Assembly: GCA_947044365.1 (NCBI GenBank)
Contig: OX345645.1
Coordinates: forward strand, 5,217,741-5,281,740
Direction: 5' to 3'
From: Petrosia ficiformis
Taxonomy: Eukaryota; Porifera; Demospongiae; Haplosclerida; Petrosiidae
Length of the DNA: 64,000 nt
In this document: piece by piece, positions 23,801 to 36,539 of the stretch
How positions within the stretch are numbered: the first letter of the stretch is position 1
Layout: each line of letters begins with the position of its first letter
Notes under the pieces: model-generated
Told to the model about the DNA's origin: nothing
Databases searched by the model: none
Seen by the model: only the letters and a program-made list of their open reading frames with translations
Program-made: the position numbers and the translations under genes

Positions 23801-25850
23801 GACATCCTCCGTGTCCCTGAATGAGTCCTAGTTGTCCAAACTTGTGTTCATCAACATCTGGTAATTCATGTTTATAATAATCTTGTAACTCCTTGCTAAA
23901 TATATCACTTTCAGTTATAAGTTCATCAGTTGGCGATGAAGTTGATGATAATCCTGATGAATATAACAATCATTACAAAATGTAATATACAATGGAACGA
24001 AGTATGAAATATAAATATTATAAGTGACCGTATAATACACCGCGTTACCATGACAACATAGCTGATATAAAATTAATGCAGGTAGGAATAAAGTGCACTG
24101 GATCAAAAATTACATTACTAAATAGTAGTACATATATAAACCATGTCTAGGTGGTGTATAACTAACTACATGCTGTGTTCAGTAGTATATAGAGATACCC
24201 TTCATCTCTACAGGCATTGAATTATATCGACATTAGATCAGTAGTTATATATACCCTTTCTTCATGCTTTATAATTAATTTTACATGCTATAATGTTTGT
24301 GTGTGAATATATTATGAGGATAATAATACAATTACTTCAAATCCTTACCTAATTCTTTCATCATAGTTTTACATATAATAGATATCACTGAGTTATTCTG
24401 ATTGGTTAATACTCTACACAAAGAAATGAGTGTCTCTGGATTTGTATTGACTTTAAGAGATCTCTGAACTTCATTTAGTAATTTACTGGCCTTCTCATAA
24501 CGAGGAACACTTGGAGTAGATATGACATTATCTTTAACAACATTAGATATTAGATCAACAGCCCACAAATCATTAGCAAGTCTATTTGGGTCAGAGACCA
24601 CATCAAGTATTTCAGAGAAATGTCTCTTTAGTATATTAAATGGTGTTAACTGATTTGGTTCACAAGATATCTGTGTACACGAATCATCTATAGATTGTGG
24701 TTTTCCAGAAGTAGAGGCTAAATGGAGATCAATGTTGAGCATAAGTATAATAATTAGAACAGAATTATTATGTATTATAAAGGTGAAACATTTCTCTTAC
24801 ATGCAGAAATCATTTCACACACCATAGGTATCTATACTAAATGTGTACAAAGAAATGAACTATCCATAGAATATGCAGACATGGGAATTTATTTTATGGC
24901 CTGTATAGTCTGATGGTTTTTTAAGGGGTTAGTCTATATAATATATTTACATGCTTGTGTCACATTAGGTATACATAATAATTTGATATTTACAACCACT
25001 AATCAATTAATTGATGTCACATTTAAAAGAACATTTAGTCAAGCTATGACCAGCTAGAGGAAAGCAGCTATTTCAAAAATGATAAATGTGCTTACACAGG
25101 CTTTACAGTTGAAGCATTACTTGCTATATATAGAGATACATATTATATCAAGTCAACATTGTACATCACCAAAATACTTAGTGTTTAGTGTTTATATAGT
25201 ATCATACTGTGATGAGATGAGTCCAGTAAAGAAGATACATTCGACTTCTGCTGATTATCAAGATCCAATAGTTTTCTCAGTGTAGACACAACATTCTCAT
25301 CAGTTTCACACTTTTCAACTGCTGATAACAATCCCTCCCATGATGATTGTGGTGTGTTTGATATCCAAATATCCAATGCTTGTTCTAAAGCAAAGTGATA
25401 GTCCTGTGTTGTCTGTGCCTCTTCTCTTAACCTCTTTCTCTCACTAATAGAGATACCAATAATACCAGCAAATCTGTTCCATTTCTCTGGTATATTAAAA
25501 CCACTCTGTTGAAGAATATTCAATGCTTTATTGGCAGTTAATTCTAAAGTGATAGATAAAGACTTATGATTTAAATCATTACAGTATTACAAACAAACCT
25601 CACCTATATTAATAGGTCCAGGATTAATCTCCACATCACCACATAGTAATAGTAGTATCATGACAAGTGAACAGGATAATATGACAGCTACAGTGAGTAT
25701 TGCTTGTAATAACCTCAGTGATCCAATCCACCATTCATCCACTGAGTGTGATACTTCTTCATGATCATATCTCCTTTTTGATCCTTTCCTGTTGTTACTG
25801 GAACAGTGCCATGTACCAATAGTAACCCTCCATTGTATTAGATCAATCAT
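20829..25850 (-). CDS. NLR gene B: 2A leader, DEATH-like, CARD-like, NACHT, LRR; intact
   Basis: Intact NLR-type receptor, about 1358 residues by my splicing. Exons: 25850-25604, 25543-25208, 24717-24349, 23953-20829, ending in TAA. Start is ATG (MIDLIQWRV), shared with A and C. Residues 1-78 form the leader with a hydrophobic segment (about 44-70) ending in DVEINPGP. Residues 83-194 are a DEATH-like fold (SGFNIPEKWNRFAGIIGI). Residues 195-317 are CARD-like (PRYEKASKLLNEVQ, then LISLCRVLTNQ). The last exon has Walker A near residues 417-425, Walker B LLLILDGWDEF near 492-502, HLTIQEFLAAWW, then degenerate LRRs. All junctions are phase 1. The exon 2 donor (CACA|GTATGA) is the weakest call. Expected role: ATP-driven oligomerising sensor in the cytosol, signalling through death-fold contacts; ligand unknown. 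Confidence 0.9.
25604..25850 (-). other. Leader exon of NLR B ending in a 2A motif
   Basis: Encodes 82 residues plus one base. It begins MIDLIQWRVTIG, has a basic patch (RKGSKRR), a hydrophobic run (LLQAILTVAVILSCSLVMIL) and DVEINPGP at 25637-25614. Skipping would release a 78-residue leader. The middle of the leader is unrelated in sequence to A and C, but the two ends are conserved, which suggests selection on the N-terminal motif and on the membrane plus 2A end. Confidence 0.85.
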
Positions 25851-26269
25851 TTCTTGTTTGGAACTAATAGAAAAACAATTAATATTAGTAATACATAATG
25901 AATCAGCCAGGATAAATAATTATAATGATTGGCAGGATAATTAATTTATTGGTTACAAAGCGATAGAATCAGATACAACATGTCTTAATATGCATCAATA
26001 TCTTTACAATGATAATCAATTATTAGCTTCTATATACTGTAAATCGGGAATATTTCGTCTCTAAAATATTTCGAATTTTTATTTTTTGTATATATGTATA
26101 AATTTTTGTACGTGCGTACGTTATTATTTACGAATACCATTTATTTCCAAATACCTGTTTATTTTCGAATTTTTAAATTTTGTTATACGAACATTTTTAT
26201 AGTACGAAATTTACCCGAATTACGGTACTATAATTCAGTTTTAGTAATTTTGTCTGTTTATGCATTTAT

Positions 26270-27055
26270 TACCCTCGCCGCGTAGCATAGGCGGAAGGGT
26301 ACGGTAACCGTTTTGTCTGTGTGTCTGTGTGTATGTGTTAGCAATTTTTCTTGCAAAATAAAAACATTGACATTTCAAAAGGGGTACTGGTACACTTCAA
26401 ATTATACAAGGAAAAAAAATAGCGTAGGAATTGTTCTAAAACGTTTTTGTTCTAAAGTTATGACAAGTTTTATAACTCACAGTTACCGTTTCACGACTTT
26501 AAGCTGAAACGAGGGCAATAACGAGAGTAAATATAGACACACAAAACATAGGTGATCCTCTTGCATGGCTGTCGCTAGCCAAGAAACACTTCAAACCACC
26601 AAAACAATCGATTTAATGGTTGCTACTACATCACCATTGATGCAAGATAGAGAGCTACCTAGCTCCACCTACAGGTATGTGCACGTACGTGCATGCTTGC
26701 ATACTAAACACGTGGTAGAGGTGATTCGTTTTCACACGGAGACTTTAGAGATAGACTTGAGAGCTTTTTCGAAGGAAAACAGAGAATAAGATGTAAGATA
26801 TGATATATATACAAATTATACATTTCTTTCATTGATATTCTTATTTTGTCTTTTAGGATATAAAGTTATATATATATATATAATTATATAACAGTTTTAA
26901 TTAATGCCCATAATGAAATGTTTTCAAATTTGTATTTCTATTCCATGTAACAAAAGTGTTGTTTGTTTCATACACTTCATTATATTTTTTAAAAAAATGG
27001 AGTGTTTGTATTACTTTGCCACATAGGCGAGGGTCCCGTCCCAACGGCGCTCGTT
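26270..27055. mobile_element. Non-autonomous element, ACCCTCGCC ends, copy 2
   Basis: Shares the left end, the GTCTGTGT repeat, the CATTTCAAAAGGGGTACTGG stretch and the right end (CCACATAGGCGAGGGTCCCG) with 17318-18205. It is inserted upstream of NLR B and contributes to the longer distance between its ATG and the putative first exon. Confidence 0.6.
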
Positions 27056-27446
27056 CCACTTGTAATTTAAACTTCATAATAATTTTAGCTATAATTATGC
27101 ATGTATTTGTGTTCACATCTGTAGTTAAATGCTTCAAACAATTGTCATCATGTTGGGACTCTGTTATTGCGAATGAAACATACAGAGAACACATGCTTGA
27201 GATAAAGCTAAGTGGTATAAGTGGAGTGCATATGATATGCTGGCATGAGATAATACATCCCTAGAACACAGATGTCACATATCAGTGACATTTGACCCCC
27301 ATGCACTTGGGAGTGCATACCTAAGCACTCCAAATGTTCATAAATGGCTTTGGTGGTGAGCCCATAAAAATGGCTGAAACAGTTGAATGGCTTTGCAACC
27401 AAATTCCTGGCTACACCTCAGAGACATGAGGATATGATTTTGATTA

Positions 27447-29290
27447 GCCCTGAACATATTCACGTAGGAGGCAAGGTTTTGAAATAACAGTATCCAAGAG
27501 TCTCGTTCTGTAACACAAGAAGCTGGCTACATGAGACTATAACTTATCAGCATTGTAATAGTAACTATCAAACATAAATTGACATAGTTGGCAGATCAGC
27601 CATTTTGCATAGCCCTTTTGCATCTATAATTTAACATGGTCATTTTTGTTTATGAACAAACATAATTACACACAATAAAACTATGGGAAGGGTGTGGTTA
27701 GCTTCATTGCTTGATGAATATCTAGCCACACTGAGACGATTGGTAATTAACATTCCTTTAGGCTTCATATGACAGCTACAATCAGAGTGGTACTGCACAC
27801 ATTCCTGAAGTACTCACAGAAAGTCAACAAGAGTCCTGAATACTATTTTGGGCCATATCAAATACATGCTGGCCCATGATACTAGGGTCTGGTATGGTAC
27901 ACATATACCAGTTGTGCAACATGAATTTAATTATGGACTTTAAAATTAAATTCATTGAGTATGTTAATACTAGGTATGTAAACTGTTTATACACTGCAGG
28001 AATTCTGAGAACTGCACAACTAATGTGTGCCATACCAGATCCTTCCTCTCTATGTGAAGGGGCTGGCCCACCAGACTAAAACTGACAGTACAATGAATAT
28101 GTGGGTGTTTGTGGATGTAACTGACCATGCATAAAATTATTCTAGTGTTTATCATTTTAGGATTGGGTGTGGTTTATTTATAGAAGGAATCATTTCTATT
28201 ATAATGGGAACAAGGGCGTATCCAGGAAGAATGAATAGGGTAGGCTTAAAGAAAATGGCACGTTGAGCGAGCCGAAAATTATAGCTAATTAAATATTCAT
28301 AATGGGTGTAGTAATTAATAATACTCGTAACAATTGACCCACCATATTCGTTTAATATGGCGTTATAGAAGTGATCTCAGTTGTACTTACTGAAAAGAAA
28401 CAAAAGTTGTTGGGAAAACAATTATATTTCCAACATAATTATCATTATTATTTATCTTGTAAGTATATAATTTTATTTTTTATTTTTTATTTTTTTTAAT
28501 TTTTTTATACAAGTGTTTTGACCAAATGTGGCTTAACGAGGAAACTAGAATAGCACAAGTGCTAATATTAACCAGGGACGAACGGCTTTACATCCCCTTT
28601 GAAGGATGCGGTGATAAACACCTTCTCATTTTTGAGGGTAGAGCTGAGTAAACTCATAGGCGAGAGAAAAACCCTGACCCTAGTGGGGCTAGAACCTGCA
28701 ACCTTTCGATTGCAGGCTAGCACTTTAACCAGCAGGCCACTAGAACCCCCTAAACCCCATAATTTATTTTAATATTATTATTTTAAGAAGTAATTAAGAT
28801 CAAAATCTCTGTGTATGTCAAAGCCTACCATAGCCTACTATTAAAAAACTCCCAATGAATAGTAGTCTCGAGTTGCCAGACCCAACCCTTTGCTATGTGA
28901 CAGGAAGGCCGGGTCTGCTCAACTCACTGTACTAGCATTCATCAAGAGCATCAAGTATCTGGCAAAATGGTAATTGAATTCATAACAATAGTAATTATAT
29001 TCATATAGCTGGATTACAGGGAAAGTATAGTTATGAATATAGCTTATTTAGTTATGAATATTATAAGCAGTTTGTAACCCACTAAAGTAGCCCAAAAATC
29101 TGGCTAAACTCCTGATGAACGCTAGTACAGTGGGTTGACCCGACCCTTCCCGTCACATAGCAGAGGGTTGGGTCTGGCTACACGAGACTAAATGAAATGG
29201 TTGTGTAGTCTAATTGCCCTCCCAAATACAGGCTGGCGAATAAGACCATAGGCTGTGCACTTCCTCTAGTAAAATATACATATCCATGTA
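27447..29290. repeat. Composite repeat, unique part, copy 2
   Basis: Partner of 11400-12950, interrupted by a tRNA-derived SINE (28470-28757) and other insertions. No coding sequence could be supported. Confidence 0.6.
28470..28757 (-). mobile_element. tRNA-derived SINE
   Basis: Read on the minus strand from 28757 there is a tRNA-like head with an A box (TAGTGGCCTGCTGGTTAAAG) and B box (GGTTGCAGGTTCTAGCCCC), then a body, then an AAAT-rich tail at 28510-28470. This order is typical of a polymerase III SINE. Confidence 0.7.
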
Positions 29291-29299
29291 GGAATGTAA

Positions 29300-30985
29300 A
29301 AAGTAACATACCAAATCAGTTTCTTCTAAATTATACTAATTGCTCTTTTGACAAGCTACGCCCTTGTTCTCTGTTTGTGTGGCTGGGACCGCCCTTTTCT
29401 TTACAAACAATATGTATTCTGGCTTCCTGTAATAAAATTAATGATATAGTTATATAAGCACCAGAAGTTTGTATATAGTAACGTACCAAATGAGTTTCCT
29501 TTCAAACGGTCAGTTATAATGTATATAGCTCCTCTGTTTGATGAGCCACGCCCTTCTTCTCTGTAGCACGGATTGGACCCTCCCTTTTTCTTTACAAATA
29601 ATGTGTAGTCTGTATATTGTGTACTTCCTGTAATAAATTTAGTTATGTACTCATATACGCTTTACAAGCAACAGAGGTACCTATATAGTAATTAGTACAA
29701 CATACCAAATCAGTTTCCTTCCTAACTGTTTTGACGAGCCAAACCTTTATTTTCTGTTGGCGCAGATTTTGACCCGCTTTTTCTCTTTACAAATAAAATG
29801 TAGTCTGTATATTGTCCTGTAATACAGTTGATATAATGTTAAATATGTAAATATAGTCATATAAACAGCAGAGGTAAGTACATATAACGACATACCAAAT
29901 CAGTTTAGCTCTTTTGTTATTACAAGCCACGCCCTTATTTTCTGTTTGTACTGACCCTTTCTCTTAGCAAAAAATATGTTGTTTGTATATTGTGCACTTC
30001 CTGTAATACAATTAGTTAAGCACTAACATGAATTATAATTATATAAGCAGCAGAAGTGTGTATATAGTAACATACCAAATCAATCTCCTTCCAAGCGGTC
30101 AGCTCTTCTATTTTTGACGAGCCACACCTTCTTGTTTGCACTCGCCCTTTCTTTTCAGTAGTCTATATATTGTGGATTTCCTGTAATAAAATTAGAAATG
30201 TACTCATATATAGTTATATAGCAACAGAAGTGTGTATATAATAACATACAAAAATCAGTTTCCTTCCAAGCGGTTAACTAAAAAGCTCTGTTTTGACGAG
30301 ACCCTTGACGCAAAATAGCAATAGCCTGACGGTTAACTTCCTGTAATAAAATTAATAGTATATTAGCTATGTAGTGTCATATATAGTTGTATGAACGACA
30401 GAAAAACGTCTATAGCAACATACTAAATGACTTTCCCTTGAAATATAGCTCTTCTGTTATTACGAGCCACGCCCTTATTTTCTGTTTGTACAATTGTACG
30501 GACTTGGACTCGCCCTTTCTCTTTGCAAAAAATGTGTAGTTTGTATATTATGCACTTCCTGTAATACAATTAGTTAAATCACTAACATAAATTATAAACA
30601 GCAAAAGTACGTATTAGTAACATACCTTTCAAGCGGTCAGCTCTTTGACGAGCCACACCTTCTTGTTTGTAATTACACTCGCCCTTTTTTTTCAGGACTG
30701 TATATATTTTGGATTTCCTGTAATAAAATTAGAAATGTATTCGTATATAGTTACATAACAACAGAAGTATGTATATAGTAATATACCAAATCAGTTTCCT
30801 TCCAAGCGGTCAGCTAAAAAGCTCCTCTAGCTCTGTTTTGATGAGACACACTATTTTTCTCACTTTATGCAAAATAGCAATAGCTTGACAGTTAAGTTCC
30901 TGCAATAAAATTAATAGTATATTAGCTATGTAGAGTTATATATAGTTGTATAAATAACAGATGAACGTCATCCAGTTAAGTAAAT
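29300..30985 (+). repeat. Tandem array of about 180-bp units, long copy
   Basis: About nine to ten units of the same type as at 12955-13800, in the same orientation and preceded by the same flank (GGCTGTGCACTTCCTCTA). Units differ by small deletions. No gene start follows this array; a gag remnant does. Confidence 0.75.
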
Positions 30986-31154
30986 GTATGTCCACCTGCT
31001 AGGGTGGCATATATAAATCTTCAACCCTTGTTGAAGGCTGTGTAACTCATGATGGGAGATGGAAGCTTCTGTATCAACCTGGATGATCATTCAGGAATAC
31101 TGTGACACATAGTGGTTCAGTTATCTGGTCTCTGATGTTGAACAAAGTATATCC

Positions 31155-31860
31155 CTAATACGTACTGTCAACAAGGTGATTAGTCTCAGTTGTTGGTAAG
31201 TGCTCAGCTATACAGATTTGAGATGTGTCCTCTCTTTTTGCACCGAATGCATGTCTTATTTCTGAAAGGGCAGTCAGAGGACCAATGACTGACTGCCTGT
31301 GCACTGAAGGCAGGGGTTCTTTGAAGAAATAATGGTTCTCATGTGGTAGGTCTGGTGAATCTTTCTGAGGTGACTCTATTCCTTTTGCCATTTTCAGCGA
31401 TGTCTCAAAGGTCAGATCTTTTTTGGATCATAACCATCTTAGTATTCGGTCATCATAGATGGTAAAGACAAGTCTATCATGCAACATGGCATCCAGTGTG
31501 GCTCCGAACTCTTATTGTGCTGAGAGTTGGTGTAGAGCAGCAAAATCAATTCTCCTGATTGCCTCAAACAAGAGTTAAATTCAAACCTCTGCACTGTCAC
31601 TGAAGGTTTTAGGCAATAGTGGTCCTTAACTCGGACTGACATAACTCGGTCCACAATTTATTACCATGAAAGTTGAGATTGGTTGTTCTGGGCGATACTA
31701 TGTTCCTGATTACGGTTTAGATTGGTGCTCCATATGAACCCAGTAAAATAGATCTCTTCTTCCCATCATCAGCGATGTCATTTGCGTGATTCATCTGTTC
31801 TATATATGAGGGCTAGTCATCCTCAATGTCTGCATTGAACTCTCATAAGTTCCCGTGTTT
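31155..31860 (-). mobile_element. Gypsy-type LTR retrotransposon gag remnant
   Basis: Frame-broken gag: from the 5' side of the minus strand, pieces such as SYIEQMNHANDIADDGKK, KPSVTVQRFEFNS, then EFGATLDAMLHDRLVF and DLTFETSLKMAKGIES. These follow the order of the Ty3/Gypsy gag capsid region (KPSVxVQRFxF, FGxxLxxMLRDRLV, LTFxxA). At least three frame changes are present. No protease, reverse transcriptase, integrase or LTR was seen nearby. Confidence 0.6.
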
Positions 31861-32465
31861 AGGCCTTCCCAGATTATCCTCGTACCATAAAAGTAACATA
31901 CATGTACACTGAACATTTATAGAGACATACAAGAAGTGGATTTTATATGATCAGAACCAAAATTAAAGACATACAGGCTGGATATACTGTGTAGATACAT
32001 GAATAATAGTAGACATACAGTCAATGGTTAGATGTAATTAATGCATAATTACTATACATAGTAATTAGCGTATACATGTACTTTGATATGGTGATTATAA
32101 TAACATGCCACAGGATGTACATAATTACTATGGAATTTACATATAGGATTAAATTACATTATACTTTATTATGACATGTACATTATATACCAGTCAATAT
32201 ATATCAATACTTGTAATTAATAGTAAAACATCACTCCAGATTCTAAAGCTGTTTCCAAATGTTGTTCCCCAGTGTACTAATCATATCACATTTGAACCAG
32301 TGAGAATGTATAATAATGTTAGGAAAGATTACAAACTCAACAAGTAAATACAATATCCTAGCTCCAGTTTATGTGTGTGAGGATAATAATACATTATTAT
32401 TTATAAGAGAAACATCATTTGGATTTTAAATATTGCTTATACTTCCCCTATCATTATAAGATCTC

Positions 32466-32882
32466 TACACCGCAAAAACTGTTTGGTTGTATCAACCAAT
32501 CAGTTGGTTACCTCAATTGCATTGCAAATATCCCATTATTGCTGAATTGATTTGTTGAAGAGTAGACCAGCTTATCTTTTGGTGTTGGAATGTTGTTCAC
32601 AATAACATGTAAATTAGTCATGATTCACAGTTTACATGTCAGTACTTCCCTACTATAAGTTTACATAATTACTCACATCATATCAGGTATGTTCCACTAT
32701 TAATTTACATAGTCATTGTGAACACAACATTTCAATACTAAAAATTAAAATTACAAACTGGCTTACCATCCAACAGCTTAATACTGCAGTATGGTGTGAA
32801 AAGGCATATTATTAAATTGGCATGCAATTGAGGTAACCAACTGACTGGTTGAAATAACCAAACTCTTTTTGCAGTGTATCCA
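32466..32882. mobile_element. MITE with ends of about 55 bp, CACTGCAAAAA family
   Basis: The left end (CACCGCAAAAACTGTTTGGT, then CAGTTGGTTACCTCAATTGC) is matched in reverse complement by the right end (GCAATTGAGGTAACCAACTG to CTCTTTTTGCAGTGTA). The core is non-coding. It lies inside the upstream block of NLR B and is absent at the same place near NLR C. Confidence 0.65.
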
Positions 32883-33172
32883 GCATTATTCTATTACTAC
32901 TTGTGACTACAAAATTTACATATTGTACTAATTATGATGATGAATTAGTGGAGCACATCATCTAGATTGGTTCTGTAATACCACACACATATGAAATGAA
33001 ATTATTAATCCTTCAAAAACTGTTCCATATAAAGACCTTATTATGTGTTCATATCAACTATATAATGATCCAGAATGTATCAACAAATTTAATACTAAAT
33101 ACATCAGTGTATATTAATAACTATCCACATGTGATAAAATAGTACTATATTAAAAATACACAAACAACTTAC

Positions 33173-33215
33173 TGAAAATGTATCAGTGATACAGATCTCT
33201 CAGTAGCAGGGTAAT
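33173..33215 (-). promoter_or_regulatory. Candidate non-coding first exon of NLR B
   Basis: Counterpart of the block at 53157-53200: CTACTGAGAGATCTGTA through ATTTTCA, then donor GTAAGTTG. It lies about 7.3 kb upstream of the ATG of gene B. Most of the extra distance compared with gene C (about 2.2 kb) is accounted for by transposon and satellite insertions at 26270-31860. Confidence 0.35.
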
Positions 33216-33239
33216 GTACCATATATACTCTATTTATTA

Positions 33240-34590
33240 GTTTGAGTTTATTAAAAAAAATATCAAGAATTATTATTTTAGTGATGTAATGGTAAAAGGG
33301 AGAGGCTTGTTCATTGGACCAAGTGATGCCACCGTTTGATTTTCTCTCCGACTGAATCAGGTTTATATTTATAATAATTATGTTGTTAAAGAAGTTATAA
33401 TTATATAATATTAGTTATAATTATCATTATCATAACCCTTAGACCACTGATGTCACATACATGTATATGTGACACTTGGGCCCCTATGCGGTTCCGATTG
33501 TGTTACTAGCATTACGAAGCTGAGCACTCCAAATGCTTGGGGCACTGATAAACCCATGAAAAAGGCTAAAAATTTTGATGGTTTTCGGCTGCCCTTTGGC
33601 CTAAATAACGAGTATGGGTGGGTGGGGGAGATTTTGAAAGGTGGTGTCCCTCTGTTAATGGGGGTTTGAAGAGGGCACAGCCCCTCACCGCCAACGCAAT
33701 TTGTGGGTTAAGTGACCCTGCCCGTGCAATCCAGTGCGTAGCTGAGGCATTTCCCTTCCTGTAAAACTTAAAATCATTGATAAGCTGGTGCCAACATGTA
33801 GTGGGGTCATTTGTTTTTCTCAGTTCTAGTCAAAAGAGGGAGAGCATTGCATTTGATTTAATTCTACGAAGTGCTTGGGGACTTTTGAGTCCAGGTTAGC
33901 AAGTTGGCAGATTTAGTACTCCATGTCGGAAAAGGAGCCAAGTTTGGGGTAGAGAAAGTGAAGAGTGGCCAAAATATATGCAGCAGAGACACCAGTGTTG
34001 GAAATTTGAATAATTTTGAAAAACAAGCTCAGTCCTCTATGGGTTAAAACATCCATTTTAATAACTCTAGTCTGGCCGGGGTATGCAGTTCCTCTCTAGT
34101 ACACTAAGTGTATCATGTATTATACAGTATTTAATATGGTACCATACACTGAGTGATGGGCTATGTTGATACTTTATTGGTATTGAATACTGCTCATAGT
34201 ATCAATACAAGGTTCTACCACTACTCTATTCTATTTTGTCACTTGATATATATAATTACACACAGCTTCCCGTGTTTTTAATCCACAAAATTTGAAATGA
34301 TAAACTTAATAAATGTGTATGTACATTATCAAATATTGATATCACTAAAAGCTGGTTCACAATATGATGGAAGCCTTGCTTTGCATCTGTTGGGTTGTCT
34401 GATTGGTCAAATACAACACACCTGAAGCATAAAATTGTGTCTGATAGCACTAAAAGAAGCACATCATCTTCACAATACAACTCACTTACACAATGCAAAG
34501 AAACACAAGGCCTTGTGTCATATTGTGAACCATTCTTAATACTCATTATCAGGGTATTAATGAAATTACAGTCACTATTTCTTCTACTTT
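33240..34590. other. No firm gene; old repeat debris
   Basis: 33440-33640 resembles 27270-27410 (GATGTCACATA, GCACTCCAAATG, CCCATGAAAAAGGCT versus CCCATAAAAATGGCT), so a dispersed repeat is present. No coding sequence could be supported. Confidence 0.4.
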
Positions 34591-34598
34591 TCTCTCAG

Positions 34599-34677
34599 AA
34601 GTGAAGTTACTGTTGATAAAGAGAATTGAACTATTAGAAGAGAAGAACGATTACATTTACACACCTCTGAACATTAG
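34599..34677 (+). CDS. Isolated exon-like segment, unknown gene
   Basis: A strong acceptor (TTCTTCTACTTTTCTCTCAG) is followed by a frame reading VKLLLIKRIELLEEKNDYIY then TPLNI and a donor AG|GTGATT. The peptide is helical and charged, like the end of a coiled-coil. It enters and leaves mid-codon, so it needs neighbours that I could not identify. It could be part of a displaced MTMR C-terminal region; unproven. Confidence 0.35.
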
Positions 34678-35239
34678 GTGATTGTAATAATATATGATTA
34701 TTAATGTATAAATACAGTTTAGGTTATGTAATTAATATATTCCATAGTGACAAGGGTATTGTCCATTGAATCATATATAGTCCTATAGAGGTAGTTACCT
34801 CTGTCATGGAAGGTTAAGGTTTTTAAATATTTTAATATAACATCCTAACATAGGTAGCTGGTCCTATGGTTCACAGACCACACCCTTACTAATGTGACAT
34901 AGAATATTATATTAATTATGATACCTAAACTTCACTTATACTGGTATTAATTATAGGGGCAAAGATACCCCAGTGTATAATTGTAATTGAGGTGGAGTTT
35001 ATCAAATTATATTTCTGTGATAAAGTAACTTACAGTAACATAGTAATATTCTTGTATCTTATTATTAATTATAGGGTCCCATAGTTTATATATACTAGTG
35101 TGATACTACTGTACTTAATAGTCAATTCCCTGTGTTTCTTGTTATCTCTTAATGAAAAGAATGTATAATTATAAAATTAATTATGCATAATTGAAATTAA
35201 TACTGGTATCTAAGGTTCTTCTTCATAAAGAGCAGCATT

Positions 35240-35560
35240 TCAGGTTTTTCAGGAAGCAATATAATAGGTAATCATCTTAGCTCATGAATGATCTATTGTG
35301 TAAAGCTTCCACCTCTACCGGCACTTTCAGTATCACCTTCATCATTTGAATTGTTCTTTGCTCTTTTCCTTCTCTCTTTGTATCTGTATGGATGTCCTTG
35401 CGAATGTTTATGGAGGTTACTGGTGTATACCTGGGGATTAGTCAAAGAGTTAGTACCACCTTGTGAAACTTTCTTTTTGACTATTAATAGCTTTCGTGTT
35501 ATCACTGCAATCAAATTATACTCTTCTTTCTCTCTTTAATATTTTGAGTGCTCTCCCCCC
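35240..35560. other. Unresolved possible coding stretch
   Basis: The minus frame 35514-35293 ends in HPYRYKERRKRAKNNSNDEG and GRGGSFTQ then stop, a composition typical of a disordered protein tail. The plus frame is hydrophobic and less convincing. No start or splice partner was found. Confidence 0.25.
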
Positions 35561-36044
35561 TGTCTTCTGTATCTGAGTGAAGTGACACTGGATTGACTTG
35601 TACTTGCATGCCATAGATTAAAGTGGTAGGAGTGTGTGCTTTAATTAGAATAACTAGTATCAGTAACTTCATAATCAATAATGATGCTTACTGATCTTGT
35701 AATAATTACACTGATACTAATACTAATATTGGTATCAGTATACCACTAGTACACATACTAAATTAGATAGTTGAGTTATGATAGATCACAATTGTAAAAA
35801 TGGTTCTTATGATTACCATGTTACTAATATATATCATTGATATCATGTTCTGGTGAATTTATACCACATAGATAATTGTAGTGTCTAATTTTGATTATCT
35901 TTTCAAGTATTTATTATAAACTATAGTAAACACTTGAGCTAACCAAAATTACATGTAAATATTATACATATACAATTGATCATGATTATACCTCCTATGT
36001 TATCTCTCAACTCACTGATATTACACTCACCTCTACACACTCAG

Positions 36045-36139
36045 GTATTCATATAACTCAGGTAGTAGCTGGCCCTAGATTCAATACTTCAACAGATGAT
36101 GTATTATCACTGACAGATGAATGTGAAGTATATTCCTGA
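36045..36139 (+). CDS. Possible terminal coding exon, unknown gene
   Basis: After CACACTCAG the frame reads IHITQVVAGPRFNTSTDDVL then SLTDECEVYS and stops at TGA. The acidic Ser/Thr-rich tail looks like a natural C-terminus. It may belong with the segment at 34599-34677. No known family recognised. Confidence 0.35.
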
Positions 36140-36539
36140 GATAAGTCAACACAAGGGAAACTACTACTGATAATATCATATCACCTTATATAGTGAGGTT
36201 TTGTCTATAGGGAAAAAGGAATTACATGTACATGTATGGATAGTGGATGTGGTAATATTAAAATGTGTTTTTATGTAGAATCTTGTGTTTAGTTATATGC
36301 ACATATACTTGTACACATTATAATACATAAGTACATCCCATGTACTGTACATGTACACTTTATATTACATATGTACATCCTTCCTTATCAGGTCCCTCCG
36401 CTGTATGAAATCCAGTGAGAGATAAAATCCCCATCTCTTTTCCCATCTGTAAAGCATGACCTATTCAGTAATTTAATGTGTTACATACACATGGGCATTC
36501 AGTATTCCATTCCATTGTGGCTGTCCTTGGATGTACGTA

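Larger units (their letters stand above)
31900..33215. repeat. NLR upstream block, copy at gene B
   Basis: Closely similar to 51645-53200 upstream of gene C. Shared stretches include GATATGGTGATTATAAT, ACAGGATGTACATAATTACT and CAATATCCTAGCTCCAGTTT, ending in the shared donor-bearing block. This shows that the NLR duplication unit included several kilobases of 5' flank. A MITE-like element with inverted ends (32466-32880) is inserted in this copy. No coding sequence is seen in it. Confidence 0.6.
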
